DNA from: Cellvibrionales bacterium UBA1854
GTDB lineage: Bacteria; Pseudomonadota; Gammaproteobacteria; Pseudomonadales; Porticoccaceae
NCBI GenBank assembly: GCA_002338445.1
Contig: DDII01000067.1
Location: 1-21,790 of the forward strand
Direction of reading: 5' to 3'
Length of the DNA stretch: 21,790 nt
Both the position numbers and the translations under genes were made by a program. Within the stretch, counting starts at the first letter, position 1. The number at the start of each line of letters is the position of its first letter. The notes under the pieces are model-generated. The model ran no database searches, had not been told where the DNA came from, and saw nothing but the letters and a program-made list of their open reading frames with translations. Positions 1 through 7,906 of the stretch are shown in pieces.

Positions 1-937
1 TTACCGCCACATCTAAAACATAATTAATAACTCGCGGAATATCATTGAGATAACCAGTCTTTTTATCTCTCAATGCCAATCGAGAAAAAATTCCTAAAAC
101 TTTAATATGGCGCTGCAATCCCATCCAATCAAAACTACGCAAAAAATCGGCCTCACTTTCATTAACCAATAAATCGTGGGACAACAAACAATGCATAAAA
201 TTTAACGCACGATCTTCAACAACGTTGGAAGGCCAACTAAGGTAACAATCTTTTAAGAGTGAGACCAAATCATAGGTGATTGGTCCTACCAATGCATCCT
301 GAAAATCGATAACTCCTAGCTCCCCATTGTCTAACAACATCAAATTTCGAGAGTGGTAATCTTTGTGAACAACAACTTGAGGTTGCAAAATAGCGCTTTC
401 AATAAGGATTTCAAACAGATTCTCCAGAATTTTCTTATCACAAAATTGAAGACGGATATTCAAAAGAGCATTTACAAACCATTCAGTAAAGAGATTCATT
501 TCCGAGCGCAACATTTCCCCGTCATAGCGCGGATAAATTCCGTCGTCCTTAGGAAGCTTTTGAATATCCAAGATTATTGATTCCGCTTTTGTATAAACAC
601 TCCTCATATTTTGGATGTCCAGCAATGTTTGAACTACACCATCGCCGAAATCTTGCAATAGAAAAAATCCACGATAAAAATCTACCGCATGGATTTTTGG
701 CACGCGAATATTGTGCTCAGCAAAGTGTGATGATACTCGCACCAACGCTAGGTTATTTTCCAAGCTCGGGGGCGATTCAACCGCTATAACAGATGGCTCA
801 CTGTTAACCCTAAAATATTGCCTAAACCCAGCATCGCCCCTCATAGGAAACAATTTTAAGTCCCCATGTCTCTGGTAAATCTTAGGCAGGTATTCTCTTA
901 CCCAAGCGATTAATTCTCCACTATTGTTTTCGATCAT
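1..937 (-). CDS. amgK: AmgK-like N-acetylmuramate/N-acetylglucosamine kinase, partial (3' end beyond window)
   Basis: The reverse strand is open from ATG at 937 to the left edge, giving 312 residues without a stop. It belongs to the aminoglycoside phosphotransferase-like kinase fold. The catalytic loop HKDYHSRNLM lies at residues 191-200 (candidate catalytic Asp193 and Asn198), and the metal-binding DFQDA motif at 211-215. The segments DLVSLLKDCYLSW (about 223-235) and WMGLQRHIKVLG (271-282) are typical of the COG3178/AmgK family. Known members phosphorylate the anomeric carbon of MurNAc or GlcNAc in cytoplasmic peptidoglycan recycling and work with the uridylyltransferase MurU. In Pseudomonas amgK lies divergent from lptD, as here, which supports the call. 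murU would be expected just beyond position 1 but is not visible. Usual length is about 330-360 aa, so only a short C-terminal piece is missing. Substrate choice is inferred from family and context. Confidence 0.88.
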   Translation of the reverse strand, partial: MIENNSGELIAWVREYLPKIYQRHGDLKLFPMRGDAGFRQYFRVNSEPSVIAVESPPSLENNLALVRVSSHFAEHNIRVPKIHAVDFYRGFFLLQDFGDGVVQTLLDIQNMRSVYTKAESIILDIQKLPKDDGIYPRYDGEMLRSEMNLFTEWFVNALLNIRLQFCDKKILENLFEILIESAILQPQVVVHKDYHSRNLMLLDNGELGVIDFQDALVGPITYDLVSLLKDCYLSWPSNVVEDRALNFMHCLLSHDLLVNESEADFLRSFDWMGLQRHIKVLGIFSRLALRDKKTGYLNDIPRVINYVLDVAV

Positions 938-1070
938 ACGATGTTTCTTCTTATTTTTGTCGATGCATACTATATGCGCTTATTACACCATAAATTTGTT
1001 GCACATAATTTTAATAGATATCGGGTAAACTAACACCTTGCTTTTAAGAAAATCTTTAGGTAATTGAATA
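938..1070. promoter_or_regulatory. Divergent amgK/lptD intergenic region with a short interrupted palindrome
   Basis: These 133 AT-rich bases separate two divergent genes and must hold both promoters. I see no clean -35/-10 pair for either gene. An interrupted palindrome GCATA-CTA-TATGC lies at 965-977, about 28 bp before the amgK start, and could be an operator or chance. The region before lptD ends with TAGG at 1057-1060, ten bases from the GTG start, a modest ribosome binding site. The promoter role follows from gene orientation only. Confidence 0.4.
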
Positions 1071-3635
1071 GTGAGCAAACTGACTGACTCAATCTCGAGA
1101 CACGGAATACCTTGGTACGCTAAGATCGGCATGATTTTGTGCGCTATAATGTGGTTTTCTCAACCGAGTAGAACACTCGCTGTTGAAAATAACAGCCTAA
1201 GCTGCATAACGGATAAGATTCGTGATACTTACGGTTGTAGAAAAGAAGTGACGTCCTCCAACCCCAAAAACGCAACTGTAACCCGGAAAGTTAATATTTC
1301 AAGGAAAAGCAGAGATCTGCCTACTGTGTTAGCTAGTAACAATCTGGATTGGATTCCCAAAGCAGATCTTTTGGTAGCGCGGCAAAATAATATAGCGGCC
1401 CACTGTGGGGGCGCCTATATAGAGCCGTTCCGGCAGTATACTGATTCCAAGTTAGATCCAGCTAAAGCAGCTATTGAATTTAGCGCAAAAAAAACTGAAT
1501 CCTTAGATGCATATAGGGCAAAATTAGAGGGCGACGTTCAAATTTCTCAAGGGTATCGTCAAGTTCGCAGTGATGAAGCTGTCTTTGACCAAGAAAGTCG
1601 CAAAGTTTCTCTTGTTGGGAACATACAATTTCGAGAACCCGGATTACTGCTATTGGGCAGTGAAGCGGAATTAGACTCATACAATCGAGAAGTCCGGATT
1701 AAAAACGCTACCTATTTACTACACGAATCATTGGTTAGAGGGAGTGCCCGACAACTCACTCGGAATCAAGATGGTCGGATATTAATTGAAGATGCAACCT
1801 ACACAACGTGTGACCCCAACGATAACTCATGGCAGCTCGTCACTAACAAAATTGATATAAATCAGTCTGAAGGTTTTGCAACAATTGAGCGTGCTCGATT
1901 GGAAGTATTAAAGGTGCCGATTTTTTTCTTCCCCCGCATCACATTTCCAATAGATCAGAGAAGGTCCTCTGGGCTACTTTTTCCAATGGTGCAGATGAAT
2001 CGAAGAAATGGACTCGACATTACTCAGCCGATTTATTGGAATCAGGCACCCAATCTCGACGCCACCTTGATGCCAAGATTCATTAGTAAACGAGGAATCG
2101 CGCTCGGTGCCGAAGTTAGGCATCTTTCCAGATTGTCCAAAACTACAGCAAGTGGCTCCTTGCTTCCAAAAGATCAACAGGAATACCATTACAGGAATTC
2201 ATTTAAAGAACCCTCCGATTATTTTGAGCAGAGTAGGTATCTAGCTTCAATCCAACACCAAAGTGGTTTTGGGAAACCATGGTCATTTTTAATTGACGCG
2301 ACGAGAGTGAGTGATAAAAACTACTTTTTTGATTTGGGTGACGAATTCCACTCGCAAAATAGTCTGACGCACTTGAATCAATCTAGCCATTTCACTTATG
2401 TAAACGAAAACTGGATATTCAGTATCCGCGCGGAAGATTATCAGGTCATGAGCCATAATATTTCGGAGAACTACGCACTTCTTCCTGAAATTTATGCAAA
2501 CGCCAATTATCGGTTTTCTAATCTTTTCGAAATAGACGCTAAACAGATCTTCAGTCGTTTCAGTCATCCGGAGAAGACTCAAACTCAAGGGTATCGCCAC
2601 AAGCTTGATTATACTTTCTCATGGAGCAGGGAGTCTTTGAGAGGCTTCTTTAAACCAAGTTTTAAATTAAGTTATTTAGGCTATGCGTTATCGAAACATA
2701 CTATCCATGAAAGAAATCCGAATGTTACTGCACCCAGTTTTTCACTGGACGCGGGTATGTTTTTTGAGCGAAAAAGAACAATCACACTTAACCTAACACA
2801 AACGCTTGAACCGAGGCTCTTCTACATTAAGAGAGCTTTTAAGGACCAATCGCAACTTCCCGATTTTGATACCAAGCTTTCCCAACCAACATATGATCTC
2901 CTATTTCAAGATAACCGTTTCATCGGTGGTGATCGTCTGAGTGATCTTGACCGATTATCAATGGCTGTCACATCCAGATTAATAAATGAAGAGTCTGGCC
3001 GTGAAATTCTTAGCGCAAGCATTGCTCATGCTGTGCACTTCAGTCCCTCATTAACGAATTTAAAGGAATATGAATTTAAAAACGAAGCAACACGATTCAA
3101 GAATAATGATTCTCTTCTCGCACTCAAAATTTCCTCAACTTCAAATTCTGACTGGCGATTTAATACTGACATCATCTATGACAATGACAATAATAGGCTC
3201 AATACAGCCTATCTAGGAATTCGTAACAACAACAATAAACGAGCGCTCAGTTTCGCCTACAGCTACTCTAAATATGTCTCTCCAAATAGCGACAGGTCTG
3301 CCAACCAGAATATCGAACAAATCGATCTCTCGGGTTACTTCTATTACAAAGAAAACCTAAATTGGGTATCAAAATTAAACTACGACTTCACCAATCATCG
3401 AATTTTAGAGGTATATTCTGGCCTAGAATACAAAAGTTGTTGTTGGAGTGTTAGTTTCTTAGCGCGTCGGGGCCTTCAAAGAGATGATTTATTTTTATTT
3501 CCCGAGAAAGACTTGAGAGCTGAAAACAGTTTATTATTTCAAATAAAATTCAAGGGTCTTGCCGGCGATAGTGGTCACATCAATTCTATTTTAAAAGAAG
3601 GTATATATGGTTATGACAGTAAAAACAGTTTTTAA
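1071..3635 (+). CDS. lptD: LPS-assembly protein LptD (outer-membrane LPS translocon)
   Basis: This 854-residue protein is the outer-membrane beta-barrel that, with the LptE plug, inserts lipopolysaccharide into the outer leaflet. The first 38 or so residues form a signal peptide: basic residues, then a hydrophobic stretch around 21-37. An OstA/LptA-like beta-jellyroll spans about 150-260 (LEGDVQISQG, then repeated strands), and the rest is the barrel rich in aromatic strands. Cys112, Cys247 (YTTCDPND) and the adjacent pair Cys790-Cys791 (KSCCWSV) match the cysteines that form the two interdomain disulfides in E. coli LptD (C31, C173, C724, C725). Two further cysteines, 45 and 56, precede them. 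The start is GTG; a later ATG at 1131 would remove the basic n-region of the signal peptide, so GTG is preferred. The stop overlaps the surA start by 29 bases. Confidence 0.95.
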   Translation: MSKLTDSISRHGIPWYAKIGMILCAIMWFSQPSRTLAVENNSLSCITDKIRDTYGCRKEVTSSNPKNATVTRKVNISRKSRDLPTVLASNNLDWIPKADLLVARQNNIAAHCGGAYIEPFRQYTDSKLDPAKAAIEFSAKKTESLDAYRAKLEGDVQISQGYRQVRSDEAVFDQESRKVSLVGNIQFREPGLLLLGSEAELDSYNREVRIKNATYLLHESLVRGSARQLTRNQDGRILIEDATYTTCDPNDNSWQLVTNKIDINQSEGFATIERARLEVLKVPIFFFPRITFPIDQRRSSGLLFPMVQMNRRNGLDITQPIYWNQAPNLDATLMPRFISKRGIALGAEVRHLSRLSKTTASGSLLPKDQQEYHYRNSFKEPSDYFEQSRYLASIQHQSGFGKPWSFLIDATRVSDKNYFFDLGDEFHSQNSLTHLNQSSHFTYVNENWIFSIRAEDYQVMSHNISENYALLPEIYANANYRFSNLFEIDAKQIFSRFSHPEKTQTQGYRHKLDYTFSWSRESLRGFFKPSFKLSYLGYALSKHTIHERNPNVTAPSFSLDAGMFFERKRTITLNLTQTLEPRLFYIKRAFKDQSQLPDFDTKLSQPTYDLLFQDNRFIGGDRLSDLDRLSMAVTSRLINEESGREILSASIAHAVHFSPSLTNLKEYEFKNEATRFKNNDSLLALKISSTSNSDWRFNTDIIYDNDNNRLNTAYLGIRNNNNKRALSFAYSYSKYVSPNSDRSANQNIEQIDLSGYFYYKENLNWVSKLNYDFTNHRILEVYSGLEYKSCCWSVSFLARRGLQRDDLFLFPEKDLRAENSLLFQIKFKGLAGDSGHINSILKEGIYGYDSKNSF

Positions 3636-4917
3636 AGGATTTCTTTCCATAAGTTTAATCTTTTTAAATCCTTTGTCAGCATCATCGGACATTACAGTGA
3701 TAGATAAAATAGTAGCTATAGTGGATAAAGATGTTGTTCTACAAAGTGAACTAAATCAACGCATGAAACGAATCTATTCGCAAATCACGCAATCTGGCAC
3801 ACAGGCACCTTCTTTTGAAATTCTTCAGCAACAAGTTCTCGACCAACTTATTTCGGAGCGAATACAACTTAACATCGGATTTAATGCGGGCGTCAGGATA
3901 TCTGACAGTGAAATAAATGAGGCTCTCACACGGCTCGCTGCAAATTCTAACTTGACACTCACTGAATATCTTAAGCTAATCAAGCTACAGCAACCCAATA
4001 TTGAAATACTACGAGAACAAATTAGACGAGAATTAGTTGTTGCTCGAGTACAGCAAAATCAAGTGATGAGGCGAATTCGAATCAGTGAAAGAGAGCTGGA
4101 TAATTTTCTTGAGTCTGAGGATGGCCGATTCATGACCTCACCAGATGTAAATATCGGACAAATCTTGCTGGGAGTCCCATCAAAAAGCAATGAAATAGAT
4201 CTTGCTAATATTTATACCCAAGCAAAAAACTTACACGAAAGAATTTTACAAGGTGAGGATTTTAAGAAGTTGGCAATTTCATTTTCCGATGACCAAACCG
4301 CACTAGAAGGAGGCAACATCGGTTGGAGAAAATTAGCTCAGTTACCTTTTATATTTATTAAGGCTTTAAAAGATATGCAAGTAGGGGACACTTCAGCGCC
4401 AATAAAAAGTAATGCGGGATACCATTTGGTAAAATTATATGACCGTCGGGGTGGTGATAAAAAGCTCATAGAGCAACATTTCGCTAGACATATATTGATG
4501 ACTCCTAATCAAATTCGAGATGAAGAACATACAATAAACCTCCTAATGAAGTTTCGTCAACAGATTAATGATGGTGCAGATTTTGGGATACTGGCTAAAC
4601 AAAATTCTGAAGATTCAGGTTCGTCGCTTAGTGGAGGAGAGCTAGGCTGGTCAGCGCCGGGTCTATTCGTCCCAGAATTCGAGGAAGTCATGTACACGAT
4701 TCCTTTAAATGAGGTAAGTCAACCGTTTCAATCACCATTCGGATGGCACATACTCCAAGTTACAGCCCGTCGTGAGCAAGACTTTAGTAACGAAATTTTA
4801 CGAAACAAGGCGGAAAACATTCTGAGTCAAAGAAAATATGAACAAGAACTACGAGTGTGGTTACAAGAAATCCGAGACGAGGCATTCATTGAAATTAAAA
4901 CTCTCGCTAAAACATGA
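3607..4917 (+). CDS. surA: Periplasmic chaperone and peptidyl-prolyl isomerase SurA
   Basis: SurA (436 aa) escorts unfolded outer-membrane proteins, LptD among them, across the periplasm. A signal peptide covers about residues 1-26 (hydrophobic stretch about 8-22, then a small-residue LSAS site). The SurA N-terminal chaperone domain starts at DKIVAIVDKDVVLQSEL (33-49). Parvulin domain 1 runs from about 180 to 281 (GGNIGW at 235-240). Parvulin domain 2 runs from about 290 to 394, with HFARHIL and GGELGW. The C-terminal helix that packs back on the N-domain follows. ATG at 3607 has AGAAGG five bases upstream; the second ATG at 3613 is an alternative start and gives a protein two residues shorter. 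The gene begins inside the end of lptD and overlaps pdxA by ATGA, so translation is probably coupled. Placing the chaperone beside its client is the usual gammaproteobacterial arrangement. Confidence 0.96.
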   Translation: MVMTVKTVFKGFLSISLIFLNPLSASSDITVIDKIVAIVDKDVVLQSELNQRMKRIYSQITQSGTQAPSFEILQQQVLDQLISERIQLNIGFNAGVRISDSEINEALTRLAANSNLTLTEYLKLIKLQQPNIEILREQIRRELVVARVQQNQVMRRIRISERELDNFLESEDGRFMTSPDVNIGQILLGVPSKSNEIDLANIYTQAKNLHERILQGEDFKKLAISFSDDQTALEGGNIGWRKLAQLPFIFIKALKDMQVGDTSAPIKSNAGYHLVKLYDRRGGDKKLIEQHFARHILMTPNQIRDEEHTINLLMKFRQQINDGADFGILAKQNSEDSGSSLSGGELGWSAPGLFVPEFEEVMYTIPLNEVSQPFQSPFGWHILQVTARREQDFSNEILRNKAENILSQRKYEQELRVWLQEIRDEAFIEIKTLAKT

Positions 4918-5900
4918 TTAAAAGACTGGCATTGACACCTGGTGAACCAGCTGGGATCGGCCCAGAGCTATTAATCCGACACATACAACACGCATCAAAT
5001 CATGAGATCGTGGCTTTCGCTGATCCAAAACTTCTTGAAAGGTATGCTAATCATTTGGGTTTATCGCTGCGCCTACGAGAAATGGGAGAAAAACCCAACC
5101 CGTCGAAACCAAATGAACTGACAATAATGCCTGTAAGTCTGCGTTGTAAAGAAAGAATCGGCACTGTTGATCCTGATAATTCGGAATATGTGCTCAACTG
5201 TCTTGATGCCGCTATAAACGCGTGTATTTCAAAAGAATGTGACGCAATCGTTACAGGCCCTATACAAAAATCATCAATTAACGCCGCCGGTATTGATTTC
5301 ACGGGCCACACAGAATATTTGGCTAAACGGACAAATACTCCGTGTGTAGTAATGATGCTTGCAACTGCAAAATTGAGAGTCGCGTTAGCTACGACACATA
5401 TCCCCCTCAGAAAAGTCCCAGATACAATCACTTTTAACCACTTGGCTAGTGTAATACGGATCCTCCATAATGATTTAAAAAATCGTTTTGGCATCCCGTA
5501 CCCACGAATCTTAGTTTGTGGACTTAACCCACATGCTGGCGAATCTGGTCACCTCGGTCGAGAAGAAGAAGAAATCATAATTCCGGCAGTTACTTTGATG
5601 CGAGCTAACGAAATTAACGTCACGGGACCACTACCCGCCGATACAATTTTTACAGAAAAGTATCTAAATAGTGCTGATGCTGTTCTTGCTATGTACCATG
5701 ATCAAGGGCTTCCCGTCCTTAAGTCGCATGGATTTGGGTGTTCGGCTAACATAACACTTGGACTCCCCATCGTGCGAACTTCGGTCGATCATGGAACTGC
5801 TTTAGACCTCGCCGGAAAAGGTATTGCCTCTGTCGGCAGTCTGCAAATTGCTATACAAATGGCGTTACAGATATCAAATAGCTCCTCAGAGAAAATGTAA
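4914..5900 (+). CDS. pdxA: 4-hydroxythreonine-4-phosphate dehydrogenase PdxA
   Basis: PdxA (328 aa) is a cytoplasmic NAD-dependent, metal-dependent enzyme that oxidises 4-phosphohydroxy-L-threonine. The decarboxylated product feeds PdxJ in the DXP-dependent pyridoxal 5'-phosphate pathway. Family motifs are all present: TPGEPAGIGPEL near the N-terminus, TGHTEYLA (130-137), TTHIPLRKV with His162, GLNPHAGESGHLG with His207, MYHDQGLPVLK with His262, and the C-terminal TSVDHGTALDLAGKG. The three histidines match the metal ligands of the E. coli enzyme. Length is normal. The ATG overlaps the surA stop as ATGA, and the TAA stop lies one base before the inferred ksgA start. Biological linkage to its neighbours is only by operon membership, a conserved feature of this cluster. 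Confidence 0.96.
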   Translation: MIKRLALTPGEPAGIGPELLIRHIQHASNHEIVAFADPKLLERYANHLGLSLRLREMGEKPNPSKPNELTIMPVSLRCKERIGTVDPDNSEYVLNCLDAAINACISKECDAIVTGPIQKSSINAAGIDFTGHTEYLAKRTNTPCVVMMLATAKLRVALATTHIPLRKVPDTITFNHLASVIRILHNDLKNRFGIPYPRILVCGLNPHAGESGHLGREEEEIIIPAVTLMRANEINVTGPLPADTIFTEKYLNSADAVLAMYHDQGLPVLKSHGFGCSANITLGLPIVRTSVDHGTALDLAGKGIASVGSLQIAIQMALQISNSSSEKM

Positions 5901-5901
5901 T

Positions 5902-6702
5902 TTGTGCCAAAATAACCAAGCTAAAAAGCGTTTTGGTCAAAATTTTTTAGCCGACACGGATATAATCGACCAAATTATTGAAATAATCGATCCAAAATAC
6001 CTCGATAATTTAGTTGAAATTGGTCCAGGAAAAGGTGCCCTTACTGAGCGACTGTTACACTTCTGCCCAAGATTATGGACCATAGAAATTGACAAAGATT
6101 TAGTCCAGTTTCTCAAAAAAAGGTTTGTCCATGAAAAAGATTTTTTTGTAGCCGAAAGCGATGCCCTTAAAATTAACTTCAGTAGAAATTTTGCTCCACC
6201 ACCTATCAGAGTTGTTGGCAATTTACCGTATAATATTGCTACACCTTTGATTTTTCACCTGATCCAGCATAGACACGTAATCAAAGACATGTTGTTCATG
6301 TTACAACTTGAAGTTGCTCAGCGCATTCATGCAAAACCTTGCAGTAAAGCTTACGGGCGCTTAACGGTGATGGTACAGTATTTTTGTGAGGTGTTTCCAA
6401 TGTTAAACGTTCAACCGAGTGCTTTTCATCCAACCCCAAAAGTGAGCTCTTGCTTCGTGAGACTTATACCAAGAAAACGGATAAATCCGATTGCTGAGGA
6501 TGAGCTGATGCTGGCCGACTTAGTGACCACATGTTTCCAACAGCGCCGAAAAACTCTCCGCAACAGCTTGCGGAGATTCTGTCCAAAGCCTGACGAATTT
6601 TTCCCAGCAATAGACTTAAGTTTGAGACCGGACCAAATATCAGTCAAAGATTATGTTTACATGAGTAATCAGCTCACACACTTAAATTTTAATACACATT
6701 AA
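5902..6702 (+). CDS. ksgA: 16S rRNA (adenine1518-N6/adenine1519-N6)-dimethyltransferase KsgA
   Basis: KsgA dimethylates two adjacent adenines in helix 45 of 16S rRNA as a late check on 30S assembly, using S-adenosylmethionine. Seen from the chosen start (266 aa): KKRFGQNFL at 8-16, the SAM-binding EIGPGKGALTERLL at 39-52, an acidic IEIDKD at 61-66, and the catalytic NLPYNIATPL at 107-116. SAFHPTPKVSS follows in the C-terminal part. The frame is open upstream to a TTG at 5824 inside pdxA, but that extension has no family similarity. TTG at 5902 leaves a short tail before KRFGQNFL, like E. coli KsgA (273 aa), and lies one base after the pdxA TAA, with AGAGAAA upstream. No ATG exists in frame near the expected position. 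Loss of KsgA is a known cause of kasugamycin resistance. Confidence 0.93.
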   Translation: MCQNNQAKKRFGQNFLADTDIIDQIIEIIDPKYLDNLVEIGPGKGALTERLLHFCPRLWTIEIDKDLVQFLKKRFVHEKDFFVAESDALKINFSRNFAPPPIRVVGNLPYNIATPLIFHLIQHRHVIKDMLFMLQLEVAQRIHAKPCSKAYGRLTVMVQYFCEVFPMLNVQPSAFHPTPKVSSCFVRLIPRKRINPIAEDELMLADLVTTCFQQRRKTLRNSLRRFCPKPDEFFPAIDLSLRPDQISVKDYVYMSNQLTHLNFNTH

Positions 6703-6730
6703 GCCGTTATTGTTTCGATTGCTGATCATC

Positions 6731-6758
6731 TTTTCAAATATCTAACCGTGTTTATAAT
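6731..6758 (+). promoter_or_regulatory. Possible sigma-70-type promoter upstream of apaH
   Basis: A perfect -10 hexamer TATAAT lies at 6753-6758. A weak -35 candidate TTTTCA (6731-6736, four of six matches to TTGACA) lies 16 bases upstream. It points towards apaH, which would give a leader of about 255 bases. In such AT-rich DNA a TATAAT can arise by chance, so this is a candidate only. Confidence 0.3.
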
Positions 6759-6780
6759 TCTATCATCGGTTTAACTGAGA

Positions 6781-6800
6781 GGAGAAGAGAAACCTTCTCC
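6781..6800 (+). repeat. Perfect 7-bp hairpin in the ksgA-apaH gap
   Basis: GGAGAAG (6781-6787) and CTTCTCC (6794-6800) form a perfect stem around a six-base loop AGAAAC. No T-run follows, so it does not look like a classical Rho-independent terminator. It may protect the 3' end of the ksgA message or be part of the apaH leader; the role is not determined. Confidence 0.45.
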
Positions 6801-6937
6801 AAAGATCTTATTACACGAGATCATAGAACTACTATATAAATCAGCTTGTTGTAGTACAATAGAAGTCTGTTTTTAAATTCGATTTATTTTATGTCTTTAC
6901 CAGAATAACGACTTATAAATCTGATAAACTAGTAACA

Positions 6938-7012
6938 ATGAGGGATGTACTAATAAAAACCAAATTCCCTCATCCGTTTTACTGTACCGTCTTGAATCTA
7001 TGGATAAATTAA
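6938..7012 (+). CDS. Possible 24-codon leader ORF before apaH
   Basis: An ATG-to-TAA ORF of 24 codons ends seven bases before the apaH ATG. It has no convincing ribosome binding site (upstream is AGTAACA), and its product has no recognisable similarity. Its only support is the position directly ahead of a gene whose own start lacks a good Shine-Dalgarno sequence, which would allow translational coupling. It could equally be chance. Confidence 0.15.
   Translation: MRDVLIKTKFPHPFYCTVLNLWIN
6939..6972 (+). repeat. Inverted repeat in the apaH leader
   Basis: TGAGGGA (6939-6945) and TCCCTCA (6966-6972) are perfect complements 20 bases apart and lie about 50 bases before the apaH start. The first arm overlaps the start of a 24-codon ORF (6938-7012). 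It could be an operator or an RNA stem affecting apaH translation. The arms are short and no family is recognised. Confidence 0.35.
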
Positions 7013-7019
7013 AAACTTA

Positions 7020-7856
7020 ATGACAGACTTCGTTGTCGGCGATATCCACGGATGCTTTGAGGCACTTCAAATAGTACTAAAAAAAGTGGGTTTCGATGCG
7101 CAAAGCGATCGATTGGTCTCAACAGGGGATCTGGTCAATCGTGGGCCAGATTCACTTAAAACGCTTCGCTTTTGTTATGAACTCGGAAGCAGTTTTGTCA
7201 CAGTTCTAGGCAACCATGATCTTCATCTTCTTGCCGTAGCAAGAGGTTCTCGCTTACCAAGAATGTCAGACAAATTTGATGAGATATTTCAAGCCCCCGA
7301 TCGAGAGAAATTAATAAATTGGCTTCAACGGCAACCGCTATTGCTAAATATTAAAGAGTATACTGTTGTACATGCCGGAATCCCTCCACAGTGGTCTCTC
7401 GGCCAAGCTAGTGATTATGCAACTGAAATATCAACGTTACTACAGTCAAATCAAGCAAACGTCTTTTTTAATTCAATGTATGGGGATAACCCCGTATCGT
7501 GGAATGATAATTTCGTTGGAATGAGACGATATCGGGCGATAACCAATTACCTAACTCGAATGAGACGATGTAAAGCAGACGGCACACTCGAATTTAGTGC
7601 AAAGGAAGCTTTGACACCGAATTTAAATAACACAACCGGTTTTGCAGCATGGTTCATTCATCGGCGCGATTTATGGGGAAATGAAAAAATTATATTTGGG
7701 CATTGGGCAGCGCTGGGGGGCAATCATGGCACTTTGAATTTATTACCTATGGATGCCGCATACGTTTGGGGTGGCAAGCTCAAGGTTCTAAATCTGGATA
7801 CTGGCGATATTTTTGAACACTCCGCGAGAGCCGAGCCTAATAAAAGTGACGATTAG
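7020..7856 (+). CDS. apaH: Symmetrical bis(5'-nucleosyl)-tetraphosphatase ApaH
   Basis: ApaH cleaves diadenosine tetraphosphate symmetrically to two ADP, clearing a stress-linked nucleotide; in E. coli it also acts as an Np4 RNA decapping enzyme. The protein (278 aa, normal length) has the metallophosphoesterase signature: GDIHG at 7-11, GDLVNRGPDS at 36-45 and GNHD at 64-67. The later histidine motifs are VVHAGIPPQW (about 116-125) and FGHWAALGG near residue 225. These residues bind the two-metal centre. The start ATG directly follows ACTTA with no clear Shine-Dalgarno, an oddity discussed in the findings. Unlike in E. coli it is not directly preceded by apaG. It converges on rplQ with 50 bases between the two stop codons. 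Confidence 0.95.
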   Translation: MTDFVVGDIHGCFEALQIVLKKVGFDAQSDRLVSTGDLVNRGPDSLKTLRFCYELGSSFVTVLGNHDLHLLAVARGSRLPRMSDKFDEIFQAPDREKLINWLQRQPLLLNIKEYTVVHAGIPPQWSLGQASDYATEISTLLQSNQANVFFNSMYGDNPVSWNDNFVGMRRYRAITNYLTRMRRCKADGTLEFSAKEALTPNLNNTTGFAAWFIHRRDLWGNEKIIFGHWAALGGNHGTLNLLPMDAAYVWGGKLKVLNLDTGDIFEHSARAEPNKSDD

Positions 7857-7906
7857 TAGCGCTATGTACGTGACTCTAGCACTAAATTTATGAAAAATAA
7901 ATACAA

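Larger units (their letters stand above)
6703..7019 (+). other. 317-bp ksgA-apaH intergenic gap with no recognisable apaG
   Basis: In E. coli and Pseudomonas apaG (about 125 codons) stands between ksgA and apaH. Here the gap is too short for a full apaG, is AT-rich, and shows no ApaG-like residues in the frames I read. It holds a hairpin at 6781-6800, a possible promoter near 6731-6758, an inverted repeat at 6939-6972, and a 24-codon ORF ending seven bases before apaH. The gap suggests apaH has its own control here and is not read only from the lptD operon. Confidence 0.6.

Noticed and set aside
353..789. Two plus-strand ORFs of 75 and 70 codons
   Set aside because: They lie antisense to the well-supported amgK frame and show no family features.
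5824..5901. 26-residue N-terminal extension of KsgA inside pdxA
   Set aside because: The extension has no similarity to KsgA and would overlap pdxA by 77 bases; TTG at 5902 gives the family N-terminus.
7857..7906. Terminator between apaH and rplQ
   Set aside because: Only an AT-only six-base stem and a short palindrome are present, without a GC-rich stem and T-run.
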